Source: Dromaius novaehollandiae
Taxonomy: Eukaryota > Chordata > Aves > Casuariiformes > Dromaiidae
Assembly: GCF_036370855.1 (NCBI RefSeq)
Contig: NC_088113.1
Coordinates: forward strand, 21,472,501-21,536,500
Direction: 5' to 3'
Length of the DNA: 64,000 nt
Part shown: positions 52,221 through 64,000 of the stretch, piece by piece
Position numbering within the stretch: the stretch's first letter is position 1
How the letters are laid out: the number at the start of each line of letters is the position of its first letter
The notes under the pieces: model-generated
The model's input: the letters and a program-made list of their open reading frames with translations, nothing else
The model's database searches: none
What the model was told of the DNA's origin: nothing
Program-made: the position numbers and the translations under genes

Positions 52221-53036
52221 CTCATACCTAGCGGTAGAGAGCAGGGTCAGCACAGGCTGGCCCATGGAGGACACCCGGCCACCTGGGAAGGGATGTAGCT
52301 CCTGGCCCAACGGGCTCCCAGCACCGTGGCAGCCTAAGCAGGGGAGGGCCCCGAGAAACACCCCCCGCCCCCGTGGCCCCGCTGCACCCCAAACCCCTGC
52401 GTTTGGGCAGGTTGGTATTTTCCCCAAACCCCACCATGCTGCCCAGGTCCATGTCACCCAAACCCCCGTGCACCAGCAGCCCACAAGTGGCATCCCGCCC
52501 TCCCCCCCACGCAGAGTGCTCCCCCAGCACGGACCCTATTGACCCCGTGTCACATCCCCCTGGGAACACGCACGCTGATCGGCTGTCGCGGGCACCAGCA
52601 GCCTCCCACCCTGCCCTGAACGCACCCTGTCCCCAAAGCTACCCAGCTAGGAAGGAGCCCAGCATGCACAGATGGGAGACCTCTCCTGTGGGGCAGCCCC
52701 ACAGCCATTCGGGGCAGCTCCAGACTGCCCCCCCCATGGAGATGTGCTGCCTGCCAAATGGCCCCACAGAGCTTGCTGAATCTGCCGGTTGCTGGGCTGA
52801 GACAGGAACTGGAGCCTCCCTGTCCAGCACAAACAGGCTGAGCTACCCACAGGACTGCAGGGACCGTCCTGGGCTCCCCCCTCCAGCGTTTTTCCCCAGT
52901 TCCCTGCAAGGGAGACGCCAACCCCCCCTGCCCCAGCAGGGTCCAGTGGTGCCCTCATTCCCCGAGGGCTGTGCCTGGGCTGGGGAGGGGGGGGGAGAGC
53001 TCGCCTACACAATGCCGGTTCAGTTTAGCTACTTAC

Positions 53037-53161
53037 AGCGTGCTGTCCTTGGCTTTCCTGGTGGAGGGAAGCTGAATCACGTGAAGGGAGGGAGGGAAGG
53101 AGAACACCAGTAGCTCCAGGAGTTTCTCTTGAGCTGGCTGAGGTTCCCCTGCCTTTATATA
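53037..53161 (-). promoter_or_regulatory. PLTP TATA box and non-coding first exon
   Basis: The minus strand reads TATATAAAG at 53153-53161. A consensus donor (CGCT/GTAAGT) after 53037 pairs with an acceptor before 52227, seven bases upstream of the start codon. A non-coding first exon would therefore run from roughly 53125 to 53037, about 30 bases downstream of the TATA box. It is the only clear TATA promoter I saw in the window. Confidence 0.7.
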
Positions 53162-53199
53162 TCCCACCAGCTGCCACTCCTTGTGAGCCCACAGCTGGG

Positions 53200-55360
53200 A
53201 GGAGACACAGTGGGACGGGGAGGATGCAGGTCTCAGGCACGCTAGGCCCTGCAGCGCTGACCCCCCCGGCTGTCTGCCAGCGCAGGCACAAAGACAGCGG
53301 GTTGTAGACACCCAGTCTCGGGGCTGAGCGCACAACCTTCCTCTCCCACCCACCAACACAACGGCCCAGCGTAAGTGTGCAACAGACTGAGTGCTGTACA
53401 GGCAGGCACACCATGCCCCTCTGCGTCCCGAGACACCCGGACAGCCCCTGCATGGGGAAAGCCAAGCAAACGGGGCCTGAGGGATTCAGCGTTTTGGGGC
53501 ATCATGCCTCCTGCGCTCTGCGTAACGAGGAGGCCAGTGCTGGTGCCAAGCTCCCCGAGCTGCGCTCTGCCAGCTTCAGGCCTGCTGGCAGCAGGATGCT
53601 TTCGGGCTAGACCAGAACACAGGTCCCTTAACCTTGGGCTGGGGTGCTGACAGAGGTTGTTTTGTGCCCATTTTTGATAAAAGCCCCAGTTGGAGAAGCT
53701 GTCCGAGATTGCCAGTTGCTGGGAGTTGCTCTGGCACCGGCTGCCCAGGCTCTTGGCACAAATCCGGCAGCTTAGCGTCTCCTGGGGTCTCTGGGACTCG
53801 CCTCTCTGCCCAGACTTGCCTCAGCTTGCGCCAGGCAGCTTTGACATGTGCCGAGGCTCTCAGCATCGCAAGGAGCAGCTGCTACAGTGACCCTGGTGAT
53901 GCCCACTCTCCCATTCTGCTCCTGCCCCAGCAAGCAGCAGTCACTAAGGGGAAGGGACACCCTCACTCTGGGAAAGCTCCTTGCACTGGGGCTTCCTTCA
54001 AAGGAAGGAAGGTCCTTCCTTCAGGAGGGCTTTGCCTGACAGAGCTGCACAGATGCAGCAGCATCGCTTGTCCCGGGAGAGGGTGAAGTTCTGTCCCCAC
54101 CAGCCCCTTTTGCTGCTTGAGCCTGCTTGCTCCATACAATAAGGCTTTATGCTTTCCATCTGTGAAGCCCTGGACAAACCTGTGTGTGATCCCTCTGTTC
54201 CCCCGAAGCCTGTGCGAAAAGGAGTTAATCTGAGGCAGTGCTTTGTGCTCTGGGTGATTATCTGTGCTCTAAGGCGGTACAGAGCCAGGCTGTGTGGGGC
54301 TTGTGCTCTGAAAGCAGGGAGACTTAGGAGACTTAGTGCTTACACAGCACTTATCCCTCCCAAACTGCTTTGCCAGCATTAACTAATTAAACTGACCCCA
54401 GTGCTCTCAGAGCAGAGGGCAGGACTTCTGCGGAGACTGAGCAAATTGGGTCACTGCCTAGGAAGAAGGAAAGCCCCTCGAAAAAGCTGTGCAGAAGAGG
54501 TGTTCAAGAGGCAAAGGGCAAGAAAGGGCCTCTTAAGATTGGGAGTAACTGCCCCCTTTCTACTGTTGCCCTTTCTGTGCAGAGGTTTGTGAGCCAGCAG
54601 TGGCCTTCATCTGCTGAGCCCGGTGGGTCCCAGCTCAGAGCCTCTGGTGGGGAGAGGGTGGCTGTAGTTACTACAGCTGCACCTCTCCATGGAGCACAGT
54701 CCATGCCCCTGGGCCAAAAACTGGCCCACCTCCAGCATGAGGGCAGAACTGAAATAATTACCCTGATAATGCATCTCCTTTTTCGCATCCTGCATCATCC
54801 TTGAGTCTGTGTTGAGCTGGATGCAAACTGCTCCTGTCATGCTGCGAGTACAAAGTTCTCTCGCGCAGTCAGGGCTCCCCTGCCTGGATGCAGCAGAGAC
54901 ATTTCTGCCCTGCTCACGGCGCAGTCCAGGGGTCAGGGAAGATGCAACTGGCGGACGGAGGTGTACCAGTGTGATGTGTCCCGATGCTCCCCATCGCCAG
55001 CTCAGAGCTCCAGCCTGGCTATGGAAGCGTGGCCTGGACACATAGCTGCGCTAAGCACCGGCCCCAACAGGCCATGCAGAAAAGAGGTCAGCTCTGAGTT
55101 TCCTGCTCCATCTCACTTGCCCACAGTTCCTGCAGCAGCAGTACTGATACCAAGGATGGGGAGCAAGCCCCAAGCAGCCTGCAGAAGGAAACAAAGAGCT
55201 GTCTGCTTGCTAGCGCCCTGCTCCACCTGAAAAAGACAGCTCCGTGTTTCCACACGCTCGCATACAGCCAGCACAACCGATGCGGCGGGCGGGCAGGCAC
55301 TTGAATGACTCGCTACACGTATGTACAATTACCTCAGTTACGGTATGCAACATGGTAACG
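53200..55360. other. Intergenic region between PLTP and PCIF1
   Basis: I see no exon, RNA gene or repeat family here. Open frames are short and overlap on both strands. It presumably holds upstream control sequence of PLTP. Confidence 0.5.
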
Positions 55361-55868
55361 CCACGCAGAAATTATAGCCTGGGCGCGTGTGGGATGCGCA
55401 CCACCAGAACCACTTCTGAGCCTCTAAAACCTGACCCAGGGTGCCAAATCAACAAATAAACGAGCGGGCGTGTAGGCAGCGGGTGTAAGCACAGGTTCCT
55501 AAATATAGGCGCTCCTGTAAATAGGCGCGGGAGGAGAGCGGCGCTGCGCCAGGCCGGGCGGCAGCGGAGGGTCGAGGCCCCGCTCCGGGGGACCCGCCGG
55601 CCCCGCCCTGGGCCCGATCCGGCCCGGCCCGGCAGCTGCCGCACTTCAAAGGCCCTTTCGTGGCGGCCGCGCCCGGGCTGTGACGGGAACCGCCCGCGGC
55701 GGGGCGGCGGCGGGCCGAGAGGGCGGCGGGGCGGAGCGGCCGGGCCGCGGTCGCCGCGGGTCCGCAATGACAGGCTGCGCGGCCCGAAATAGCGCGGCCC
55801 GCCCGGGACGGCAGCGGCGCAGCCGTGCCCACAACGGGGCGGACCGCCACCACCGCGCCGCGCCGCAC

Positions 55869-56092
55869 CAAAGATGGCGCAGGGGCAGGAGGGGCTGCGG
55901 CGCCTGCGCCCGCCGGCCCGCCAAAGCGCGGGCCGCGCTCCCGCGCATGCGCACTGCCGCCCGGCTTGGGCGCCGCGGGCAGCGCGCCTGCGCCGGGCGG
56001 CGGCTGGGCGGCGGCGCCTGCGCAGTGCCGAGGGCGGCGCGGGGCGGCGCTTGCGCACTGGCGGCCCGCGGTCCCGGCGCAAGATGGCGGCG
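55869..56092 (+). promoter_or_regulatory. PCIF1 CpG-island promoter with NRF1- and YY1-like sites
   Basis: CGCGCATGCGCA at 55942-55953 matches the NRF1 consensus, with related GCGCCTGCGCAG near 56013 and GCGCTTGCGCAC near 56049. AAGATGGCGGC near 56083 and AAGATGGCGC near 55872 match YY1. A consensus donor (CCAG/GTAAGC) at 56174 suggests a non-coding first exon starting near the downstream YY1 site. Another possible non-coding exon is 56436-56544. Confidence 0.65.
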
Positions 56093-56544
56093 GTGGGGCG
56101 GGCGAGGTGGAGGTGGGGCGGCAGCGGGAAGCGCAGCGGTGCCCGGTGCCTACAGCCCCCGACCTCACGCCCAGGTAAGCGGCGCCCCTGCGCGGCCGGG
56201 GGCCCGCCCCGACGGGAGTGGGGCGGCGGCGGGCCGGAGGTGGCAGCTCTGCTGAGGGGAGGCGGCGCGGGCCTGCGGCCGCCATCTTAGAACGCGGCGG
56301 CCGCCGCCGCGCCCGGCCCAGCGCGGCCCGAGCCGGCTCCGCTCCGCTCCGCTCCGCGGGGCCGCCGCCGCGCCTGCGCGCTCCCGGCGGGCTCCTCCCC
56401 CGGCTGTGCGCCGTAACGGCCTCCTGTCTCCGCAGCGGCCCCGGCGGGCCAGGCGCGGGACGCCCCGCTATGAGGATGCGGCCCCGGCGCGCCAGCGGCG
56501 AGCACGGAGCGACGGCCACGTGTCCCGCCAGGCAGCCCGCCACC

Positions 56545-59437
56545 GTAAGTACTCGCTGCCCGGGCGCGGAGCCGCCCGGCCTCTGCGCCGCGCCCCCGGA
56601 CTTCTCCCGTCCAGCTTGCAGAGGTGCCGCCGGGCTGGGGATCGCCGCCTCCGCTCCGCACTCGCTCGGCCCTGGTGCCCGTAGCTACCCGCCGGTCCCG
56701 GCCCAGGAGCTCTGTCCCGTCACCGCCTCCGGGAGGGCAGCCGCGGGAGCCGCTGCCGCGCTGCCCGGCAGCATGTTTTCCCTCGGCTGGCACAGCCCCG
56801 GGTCCCCACCGTGCTTTTTGCACGTGCGTGCTGCCATGGGAGCCCTGCGCTCTGCCGAGAGCCTAGCCAGCCGCAGAGACCGGCCCCCAAGAAAGGGAGA
56901 CAGACCGCTGGTGGCATGAGGCACTGGCCTGCTTTCTAGCCTAACAGAGCAGCCTTGGCTCTGGAATGAGCGGGAACCGTGCTGTGTCCCGCGGGGCTGT
57001 CACTGCTTTCCTTTGTCTGCATCTGCTGTTGTCGTGTGTAAAATCCTACTTTGACAAAATGGAAACATGTAATGATTCTGTTTGCTGTACTTCTTTGTGT
57101 CTTTTCCACCTGGCTGTGGTCTGGTTGTCTGTTGCTCCTAGGTTGTAAGCTCTCTGGGCAGGGACAGTGCTCTACTATGTCTGTTAAGTACCGTATGCAT
57201 CACTGTGGCATATAAAAGCAATACCATAATCACCATAAAATGCTTACTTTCGATCCCTTTTACTGTCTAAGTCCCAATACTGGGGACATACAAGTTGCTT
57301 CTGTCAGATGTTCCCGTTAGCTTTTTTTCTTCTCCCAGAGCTTATGAATACCTGGATTTAATGTTCATCAACACTGATAATGTGATAAAGTTTCTCACTT
57401 CCTCCACTTTAGTTTATCCACAAATAGGAGAAAACAAAAATACCCACCCTGTTTGACAGTTGTTTTGAGCTATCAGTGGTGGAAAACACTGGCAAGTTAC
57501 TGCACACAGTGCGCCCCATCTAGTCTAGGAAGCTGTTGATACCTGGCACTATCTGTAACTTTCTGAAATGCATACTTGGTTCACTTTGGGAGGTATGGTC
57601 CCCTGAGTGTGTACCAGTTCATTATATAATATCTATGTAACATGTGAGGTATGTCAGCAACTGCATATGTAAATATGTGTTTTTAAGGAGGAGGGATGAA
57701 ACACTTGAAAAAGCAGTTATTGCCTTAGGAAATACATAATGAAGTTCATGACTTGGAGCCCTAGGAGCTCTTGGACTCATGTGGTTTCTCGCACTGAATG
57801 ACTGTAAAGTGAGTCTGAACTGCTGCCTTGTTTCTTCAAGGTGGCTGGGCTAACTTTGCTACCTGCGTGGCAGCTAGTTAAAATGATTACAGAGGTCACA
57901 GTGGGGTTAAAGTTCAGGAGAAAGTATGAGTAAACAAATGTTACGCAACATTCTTGGCTGCTGAGGTGATTAAATGTACATGATTGCATTAGTATGGTCT
58001 TTGTAGCCGATGCTTTCACCTGTGGGCTTAAACACTGTCATCTGCCTCGTTCTGAACAGAGGCTGTAACTCCAGGTTTCTGCAGTGTTGCACACCTTTCC
58101 TGGCTTACCCTGAGAGAACGATGGAAAGCGGGCCTCTGAAACATCTTCTGAAATGTTAGAAGGACCAAGTGTTCCTCAGTCCTAGCCCACGTCACACTAA
58201 TTTCACAGTCAATATTATTGATGACTTAGCTAGTGCCTGCTAATTCTTGATCTAACATCTAATTCTTGATTTAACATCTCCTACCATTCTGCTCTTCTGA
58301 AGTGGCCAGTGATGTTTCTTATGGACAGGAAGGGGAGCAAGGATGAATAAACCCAAATTAATTTAGTGTGCAGTCCAAACCAGAGTTTTAACTTAAGAAA
58401 TGAAGTACAAGGGAGCCTACTGTTAGGGCTGTTATGTTATTCAACCACATTAAAAAACTTAAAGACAAGATTGTGCTTCCACTGCCAAACTTTGTGTAGG
58501 ATGCCTCCAAAGGCCTGAATGGAGTTAAGTAACTGAAATAGATGGTGATTCTTCAAAAAGCCTTGTTCCCCCCCCCCCCCCCCCCCCCCGAGTTCATTGC
58601 CAGTGCATTTAGGGCTGTCAGGAGCAATCTGTAGCGCTTGACTCAGCAGTGGTGTTTCAGTAACTTCCCTGGGGGGAAGAAGGGTGACTAAGAGAGGAAA
58701 AGCCTGGCTGTTTTTCTCCAGCTTACAACAGTTAATGATGATTAAATAGAGCTGTACTGTTTCAACTGACTTTCTTTTGCATAACCTTGTTATGCTGATG
58801 AAAAAGTACTAAGGGCTAAAATAATCTGGCTGAGGCATTACAGTTAGCGTGAGACGGACTGAGGATTAAAATCCAGGAGTTCCTGACTCCTAGCCTGTGG
58901 TTCTCTGGACCACAGAAGTTATTATTAGAGGAGCACTGGAGCTATTTTATGTAGCAGAATTTTTTTAATAAATGTCTTTTGTTTAGGTTATGTGAAGTTA
59001 TGTGTCTGTAAATATTGGTGTAAACCATCTCTAAGGGTAATAAATGCAGCTAATATTATGAATATGATAGAGGGTGATACATGCTCAGAGTGTATTCTGA
59101 GAATTGTGTTATTTATGCTCTCAGTCCTGATGCATGGGATCAAACACTGCCCTCTTAGGAGAGATCTAGCTGAAAACTGTGTATTTTGAGTGCTGGCCAA
59201 CTAATCTCCCTGGTTTGTGCTGTTTAAAGCTCAGCATTCCTCTTAGCTAGTTTGTATCTAGGTTAGCAAACAGCTATTTTCAGGATTCAGGTGCTGTTTT
59301 GTATGTACTGGTTCAAGTCCTGTTTTATCGTCAGAACAAACTTTTACTGTTATAGCTGAGTGGGCCAATTGGATCTTGGATTTCTCCTGTTGTAACACAG
59401 ATTTTACGTGTGTTTTCTCTAGTGCAGTTGCTGAGAA
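56545..59437 (+). other. PCIF1 5' intron region
   Basis: GC-rich at its left end and AT-rich after 57000. No coding exon was recognised. It contains a 22-base C homopolymer at 58568-58589. Confidence 0.6.
58568..58589. repeat. C homopolymer, 22 bases
   Basis: An uninterrupted C run in the PCIF1 5' intron; the complementary G run could fold as a quadruplex and the length may be unreliable. Confidence 0.9.
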
Positions 59438-62400
59438 ATGGCCAATGAGAATCACGGAAGCCCCGCGGAGGAAGCATCTCTAATGAGTCACTCACCTGGC
59501 ACCTCCAACCAGAACCAGCCCAGCTCCCCCAAACCTATGCGATTGGTGCAGGATCTCCCAGGTACTGGTTCTGCTTTTGAGAAGGCCCAATATGGAGTTC
59601 TGAAGGACTCAGGTAGCAGGGCGAAGAAGGTGAGATGGGGGGCCACCAAGCAAACTTAGGAATAATGCATAATTCAGAGTGTGCTGTGATGATAATGGGG
59701 ACCTGAAAGGCAGGGCTATTATTCAGGACCAGTCTTGTCCTGACTGTCTCACTGTCTTCTCAGATGAGCTGGTGCAGGCTGGCTGGGAGAAGTGCTGGAG
59801 CAAGCGTGAGAATCGCCCTTACTACTTCAATCGCTTCACTAACCAGTCTCTGTGGGAAATGCCTGTTCTGGGACAGCACGATGTCATTGTAAGTAAGCAG
59901 TTATCACAAGGGGCTATGCTGCTGCTGGGATAATCTGCAGGGACTGATGCTGCGCTCTTGTAGACTTGAGATTACGTACGTGGGAGGGTCTTCTGTGCTT
60001 TCAAACTCTCTGAATCCAGAGGCTGGCTTGTTTCTGATGAAACATTCCTTATGCAGATGCACACCCAGGTAGTGATGTTCCAGATGTCGTGCTGCACTGC
60101 TCAAAGAATACTCAACCTGGGGGGGTTGTTGCATTTGTTTTGCATCTCAGTTTAAAAAAAAAACCCAAATCTTCAGGCAGAAGTCTATAAGAGAAGTCTG
60201 TAAGTTTCCATAGCTGTCAACATTTATGTCCTTATTTACATCTACTTAGGAGCCTGGGGCAGTGAAATGGAAAGATAAGAGGGCTTATTGCCTTCATTTG
60301 GGACTCTGCGGTGGGAGTTGATGAGCTAATGAGTACCGTGTTTTGGACCCTCTTAGTCAGACCCTCTGGGATTGAATGCGGCTCCAATGCCACTAGAAGG
60401 TGGAATGATAGAGACCTCTATTGAGAGCAAGCAAAGGAAGAGGAGATTCTCTGAGGAGGTTCCAGCCAGTGGCAACAGTGTGAAAAAGCTCAAGGTGGGT
60501 CTGGTTTTCTGAAACTCGTGAGATTAAAGGCATTTTTCAAACAAACCTAGAGTGCTTGGAGCTTGGACCTAGTTTTTTGAACTGTGCAAGGTCAGGCCAT
60601 CCTAGCATTACTCAGACTGTGACAACTGACATTCAGAAAATAGGAGAGCAGAATCAGACTCAGCTCCTGACAAGTTACCATTTCTCTCTTACAGCTTGAG
60701 GTGGAGTTTGAGAGTTGCTAGAGAACAGATTATGATTGAGGAATGTGGTAGCTTGCATGTCCATGTTAACTTAATCTGGTAGGAGGCAAAACGTACTCTA
60801 GCAATTCATTGGGTATAGTGTGCTGCTAAAGGATTGTTAGGTATGCTGGGCTTGCTTCACGTTTACCTTTCTTTGTGATGTAGTAATTTATATTTTCCAC
60901 TCCCAGGTGGATGTTCCAGGGAACCCAGCTGCTCAGTCAGTCCCCAGCTCTCCCAGTATTCCAGGAACCTCTGTTCTGAAGGCATGGTGTGTTTCACCTG
61001 AAGATAAACAGCAAGCAGCTCTTTTACGACCGACAGAGTGAGTTGTCTCTGTTTTTCTTCTGTACTTTTCTTGGTAGTAGACTGGACACAGCTGGTTTTC
61101 CAAATGTCTTTGAAGAAGAACTTGAAGGATATGTCACCTCCCCTATTGTCTTTGCAGGGAGGGTGGAATCCTGATAGTTCAATCTCCTGGCTTATAAACA
61201 GCTGAAGGAGACATCTTCAAAAGTGACATTTGATAATTAGCTAATGATCTGGCCATCCTGATGACATTTGCTTCTGCCGTAGAGTATACTGGGACCTGGA
61301 TATTCAGACAAATGCAGTGATTAAACAGAAGGCACCATCTGAAGTACTGTCTCCACACCCTGAAGTGGAGCTGCTTCGATCCCAACTTATTCTCAAGCTG
61401 CGGCAGCATTATCGTGAGCTCTGCCAACAGCGAGAAGGTAAATTTCTGCTGGTCTCCCCTTATTTGTCTTCTCAGCTCTGCAGTGCTGTGATGTTCTTCC
61501 TTCTGGTTTATGTCTGTCTCTTTTCCCTGTGATCACCTCTGTCATGGTTGTGGTTATATTCTCTGTGACATTGTTTTAGGGTTGTAAATTCATTAAGCAG
61601 AGTTCTAGTGTGATGATCCTTATCAGAGCTTCTGGGCATCACTTTAATACTCCCATATTAATTAGACTCTTTTTCTGTGCTTCTCCAGGGATCGACCCCC
61701 CAAGGGAGTCCTTTAATCGCTGGATGTTGGAGCGGAAGGTCGTTGACAAAGGGACAGATCCTCTGTTACCGAGTGACTGCGAGCCAGTAGTTTCTCCCTC
61801 CATGTTTAGAGAAATCATGAACGACATTCCTATCAGGTATGGTTCACGGAGGGCACCTTCCTGTACTATTTGTCTTGGACCAATCCAGTGATTTATCTGG
61901 TGTTCTGTGCTTTTGTGTCGTACTTTCCGTGATGAAGTGGTAGGATGCTGTTGATGTAAAATGCGGGAGCTGGACTGGGCCTCCACGCCTTTATGACAAC
62001 TGTGAAATTGATGCACATGAATTTATACTTATTTCAGGTTATCCAGAATCAAGTTCCGTGAGGAAGCCAAGAGACTGCTCTTCAAGTATGCTGAGGCTGC
62101 AAAACGGCTTATTGAATCCAGGTAGGAGTTTTACAGTTCTGTCGCTTTTAAAAAGCAGAAAAAGTTTACAGGAATTTTTAGAAGGGGCTGCTATATCTCC
62201 CCTTGTTCAGCACTGGTCATCCTCTTCCTGAGTTAATAAAAGGTTAGGAACATACTGAAGGAAAACAGTAATGCTGGAGGCATCCTTTGGTAATAATTTT
62301 ACAGTAAGAGCAAACATTGGGAAACTGAATGTGTAGGCAGACAAGTGAGAATCTGTGAAATACTGGATATGGAGTGCCTTCTTATGTTGTTTGTCCCTGA

Positions 62401-63351
62401 CATTACAAGGGTGGTTGGGCAGTCAGTGCTGTTAAAGGGCAACCAATTTAAAGTGGAATTTTATTATACCATGTATCATTTTTCTCAAGAGTTCTGCCAC
62501 AGGACTGAATTGAGGAAGATAGCCTTGTTTAAACAATACAAAGCTTTTTAACAAGGTAGCTTTCTCAGTCACAAATTCCTAACAGTGGCTGCTTTTGAAA
62601 AGGAGAGGCAAGAGCAAAATGGACCATTTCCCTGTTAGATAAATCCTTTATCCGCCTCTCCTGTTGCAGAAAGGACAGCAGCCAGCTACACTGTGTTTCG
62701 GAGAGAACATGGCAGTCCCTAGTCACACAAATGTCTGGGAACACTTTCCACAGGAGGCCTGGATGGGAGTGACAGGGTAGGGCCTTGAGGAAGTGTTGGC
62801 AGCTGTTTTCCCCCACTAATAGAAAAGTGTTGTGGTGGGATAGAATATATTGCCACACAGCTGTGGGTAACATTTTGCTTCTCCATTGCGTGCAGGAGTG
62901 CATCACCAGACAGCAGAAAAGTGGTGAAGTGGAATGTAGAGGATACCTTCAGCTGGCTGCGACGGGACCACTCCGCCTCTAAGGAGGACTACATGGTCTG
63001 TAGCCTTGTTTTTGTGCAGCTGAGTGCAGTGAGCCTAGGAAAGGATGGGGGGCATTTATGGCCAGAAAAAGGTCCTTCTTGAGAAGGCTGTGATTGCTCT
63101 TCTTTGCTCTGTGAAAGGGAAGTGAAGGCTCTGCATACCTCAAGGGAATCTGGTTGTGGGTTGTGTAAGGGATTTTCTGATTCTGCAGGACCGCCTGGAG
63201 CACTTGCGCAAACAGTGTGGGCCCCATGTGTCTGCTGCAGCAAAGGACTCTGTTGAAGGCATCTGCAGTAAGATTTACTACATATCCCTCGAGTACGTCA
63301 AGCGGATCCGGGAGAAGCATCTTGTCATCCTCAAAGAGAACAATATATCTG
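59438..63351 (+). CDS. PCIF1: PCIF1 (CAPAM), mRNA cap-adenosine N6-methyltransferase, 5' part
   Basis: Writes N6,2'-O-dimethyladenosine at the first transcribed base of capped mRNA and binds the phosphorylated RNA polymerase II tail. Nine coding exons lie in the window: 59438-59561, 59764-59888, 60357-60494, 60907-61037, 61283-61437, 61689-61836, 62038-62121, 62896-62995 and 63189-63351, all in phase. They cover about 389 of some 704 residues. The start [20 protein letters not shown] is nearly human. The WW domain is [19 protein letters not shown] continuing to NQSLWEMP. The helical domain includes [17 protein letters not shown] and [20 protein letters not shown]. The catalytic NPPF motif lies beyond the right edge. 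The last exon ends in phase 1 at NNIS, and I found no matching next exon before 64000. Confidence 0.97.
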
Positions 63352-64000
63352 GTACGCAGTAAACTCTGAAGAGTCATAGGAGTACAGCATGTGACACCAC
63401 TGTAAAGGCAATGCACTCTGGCCTGCCCCCATTCAAATAGAGTTATCTGTTGGGAAGGCTGCTCTGAACCCACAAGGTTGCATTTAATTGAGTCAGAAAT
63501 ATTCAGTCTAGCACAGTTCTTAGCTGGCAGACTCACACAGTGCATTTGCAGTGGGAAGGTCATTTTCCATCAGGTACCATTATCAGCTGTAATATCAAAT
63601 GTCTTAAATGTGTACTTTGTCAGGATTAAGTAGCTTCCTAGGGGCCGAACATACTGAACAGGGCATTAGTTCATTTCCCTGCACTACACTGTCTTGCTCT
63701 GTTTCTGTAGGAATTCCTGGGGACAGCACCACTTCCTTTCCTAATGCCAAGCACTCTGTCCTCCCTATACTCTGCTCTGCCACATTTCTTGGTCTCTGAG
63801 CACCTTCTGCACTCCTGTGCATCCCAGTGGATCACTAAGCACTCTTTTTCCTCTCCTTGCAGAGGATTCATGTTCCTTGAACTCTTCTCTGTGTTCATTC
63901 TTCCCAGTTTATATCCTTCTGCCATACTTCTGCCTCCACCATTCTTTCCCTCTTGGATCCTTGCTTTTGTCAGACAGCTCCCTCCAGATCCCTGTGTCTG

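Noticed and set aside
55449-56543. A 364-codon minus-strand frame over the PCIF1 CpG island
   Set aside because: Stop codons are rare at this GC level; no start context, splice logic or homology supports it.
63863-63960. Possible next PCIF1 exon after an AG at 63862
   Set aside because: Translation in the required phase gives a Ser/Leu/Phe-rich peptide unlike the expected EVEAPEVEPRLVY region; the true exon is probably beyond the window.

Overview
The window is vertebrate nuclear DNA, most probably from a bird (a GC-rich microchromosome-like segment). Small exons have GT/AG introns, genes are densely packed, CpG-island promoters are common, and the introns and spacers carry many GC-rich minisatellites. 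The gene order matches the human 20q13.12 block DNTTIP1-UBE2C-TNNC2-SNX21-ACOT8-ZSWIM3-ZSWIM1-SPATA25-NEURL2-CTSA-PLTP-PCIF1. The troponin C is 163 residues with a short N-terminal extension, as in chicken. I could not name the species.

Layout. 1-7.4 kb: AT-rich, with phase-compatible minus-strand exons of a gene I could not identify. 7.8-8.4 kb: a 42/43-bp minisatellite between that gene and DNTTIP1 (+). 14.1-15.7 kb: UBE2C (+) behind a CCAAT/CHR cell-cycle promoter. 16.1-17.1 kb: a two-exon gene (-) of the RGS9BP/RGS7BP membrane-anchor family, not part of the mammalian gene order. 17.8-19.5 kb: TNNC2 (-). 20.2-22.7 kb: three GC-rich tandem-repeat fields. 22.8-24.2 kb: SNX21 (+), tail to tail with ACOT8 (-, 25.4-27.8 kb). 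28.2-34.0 kb: ZSWIM3 and ZSWIM1 (+), both disrupted. 35.4-36 kb: SPATA25 (-). 38.3-42.0 kb: NEURL2 (-), head to head with CTSA (+, 43.3-47.3 kb). 48.6-53.1 kb: PLTP (-). 56-64 kb: PCIF1 (+), running off the right edge.

The genes are a conserved neighbourhood, not an operon. Their roles differ: histone deacetylase complex subunit, mitotic E2, muscle calcium sensor, endosomal sorting nexin, peroxisomal thioesterase, NHR/SOCS-box ligase adaptor, lysosomal protective protein, plasma phospholipid transfer, and mRNA cap m6Am methylation. Several promoters carry textbook logic: NF-Y plus CHR for UBE2C, E-boxes of the CLEAR type for CTSA, a TATA box for PLTP, and NRF1/YY1-like sites for PCIF1.

Most notable: the extra RGS-anchor paralogue with a CCTVL tail; a promoter-proximal array of eight to nine ZNF143-like motifs before ZSWIM1; about ten disruptions confined to the ZSWIM3/ZSWIM1 pair while roughly 9.6 kb of other coding sequence has none; and the unidentified gene divergent from DNTTIP1. 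Coordinates come from reading by eye. Exon phases were checked by arithmetic for every named intact gene.
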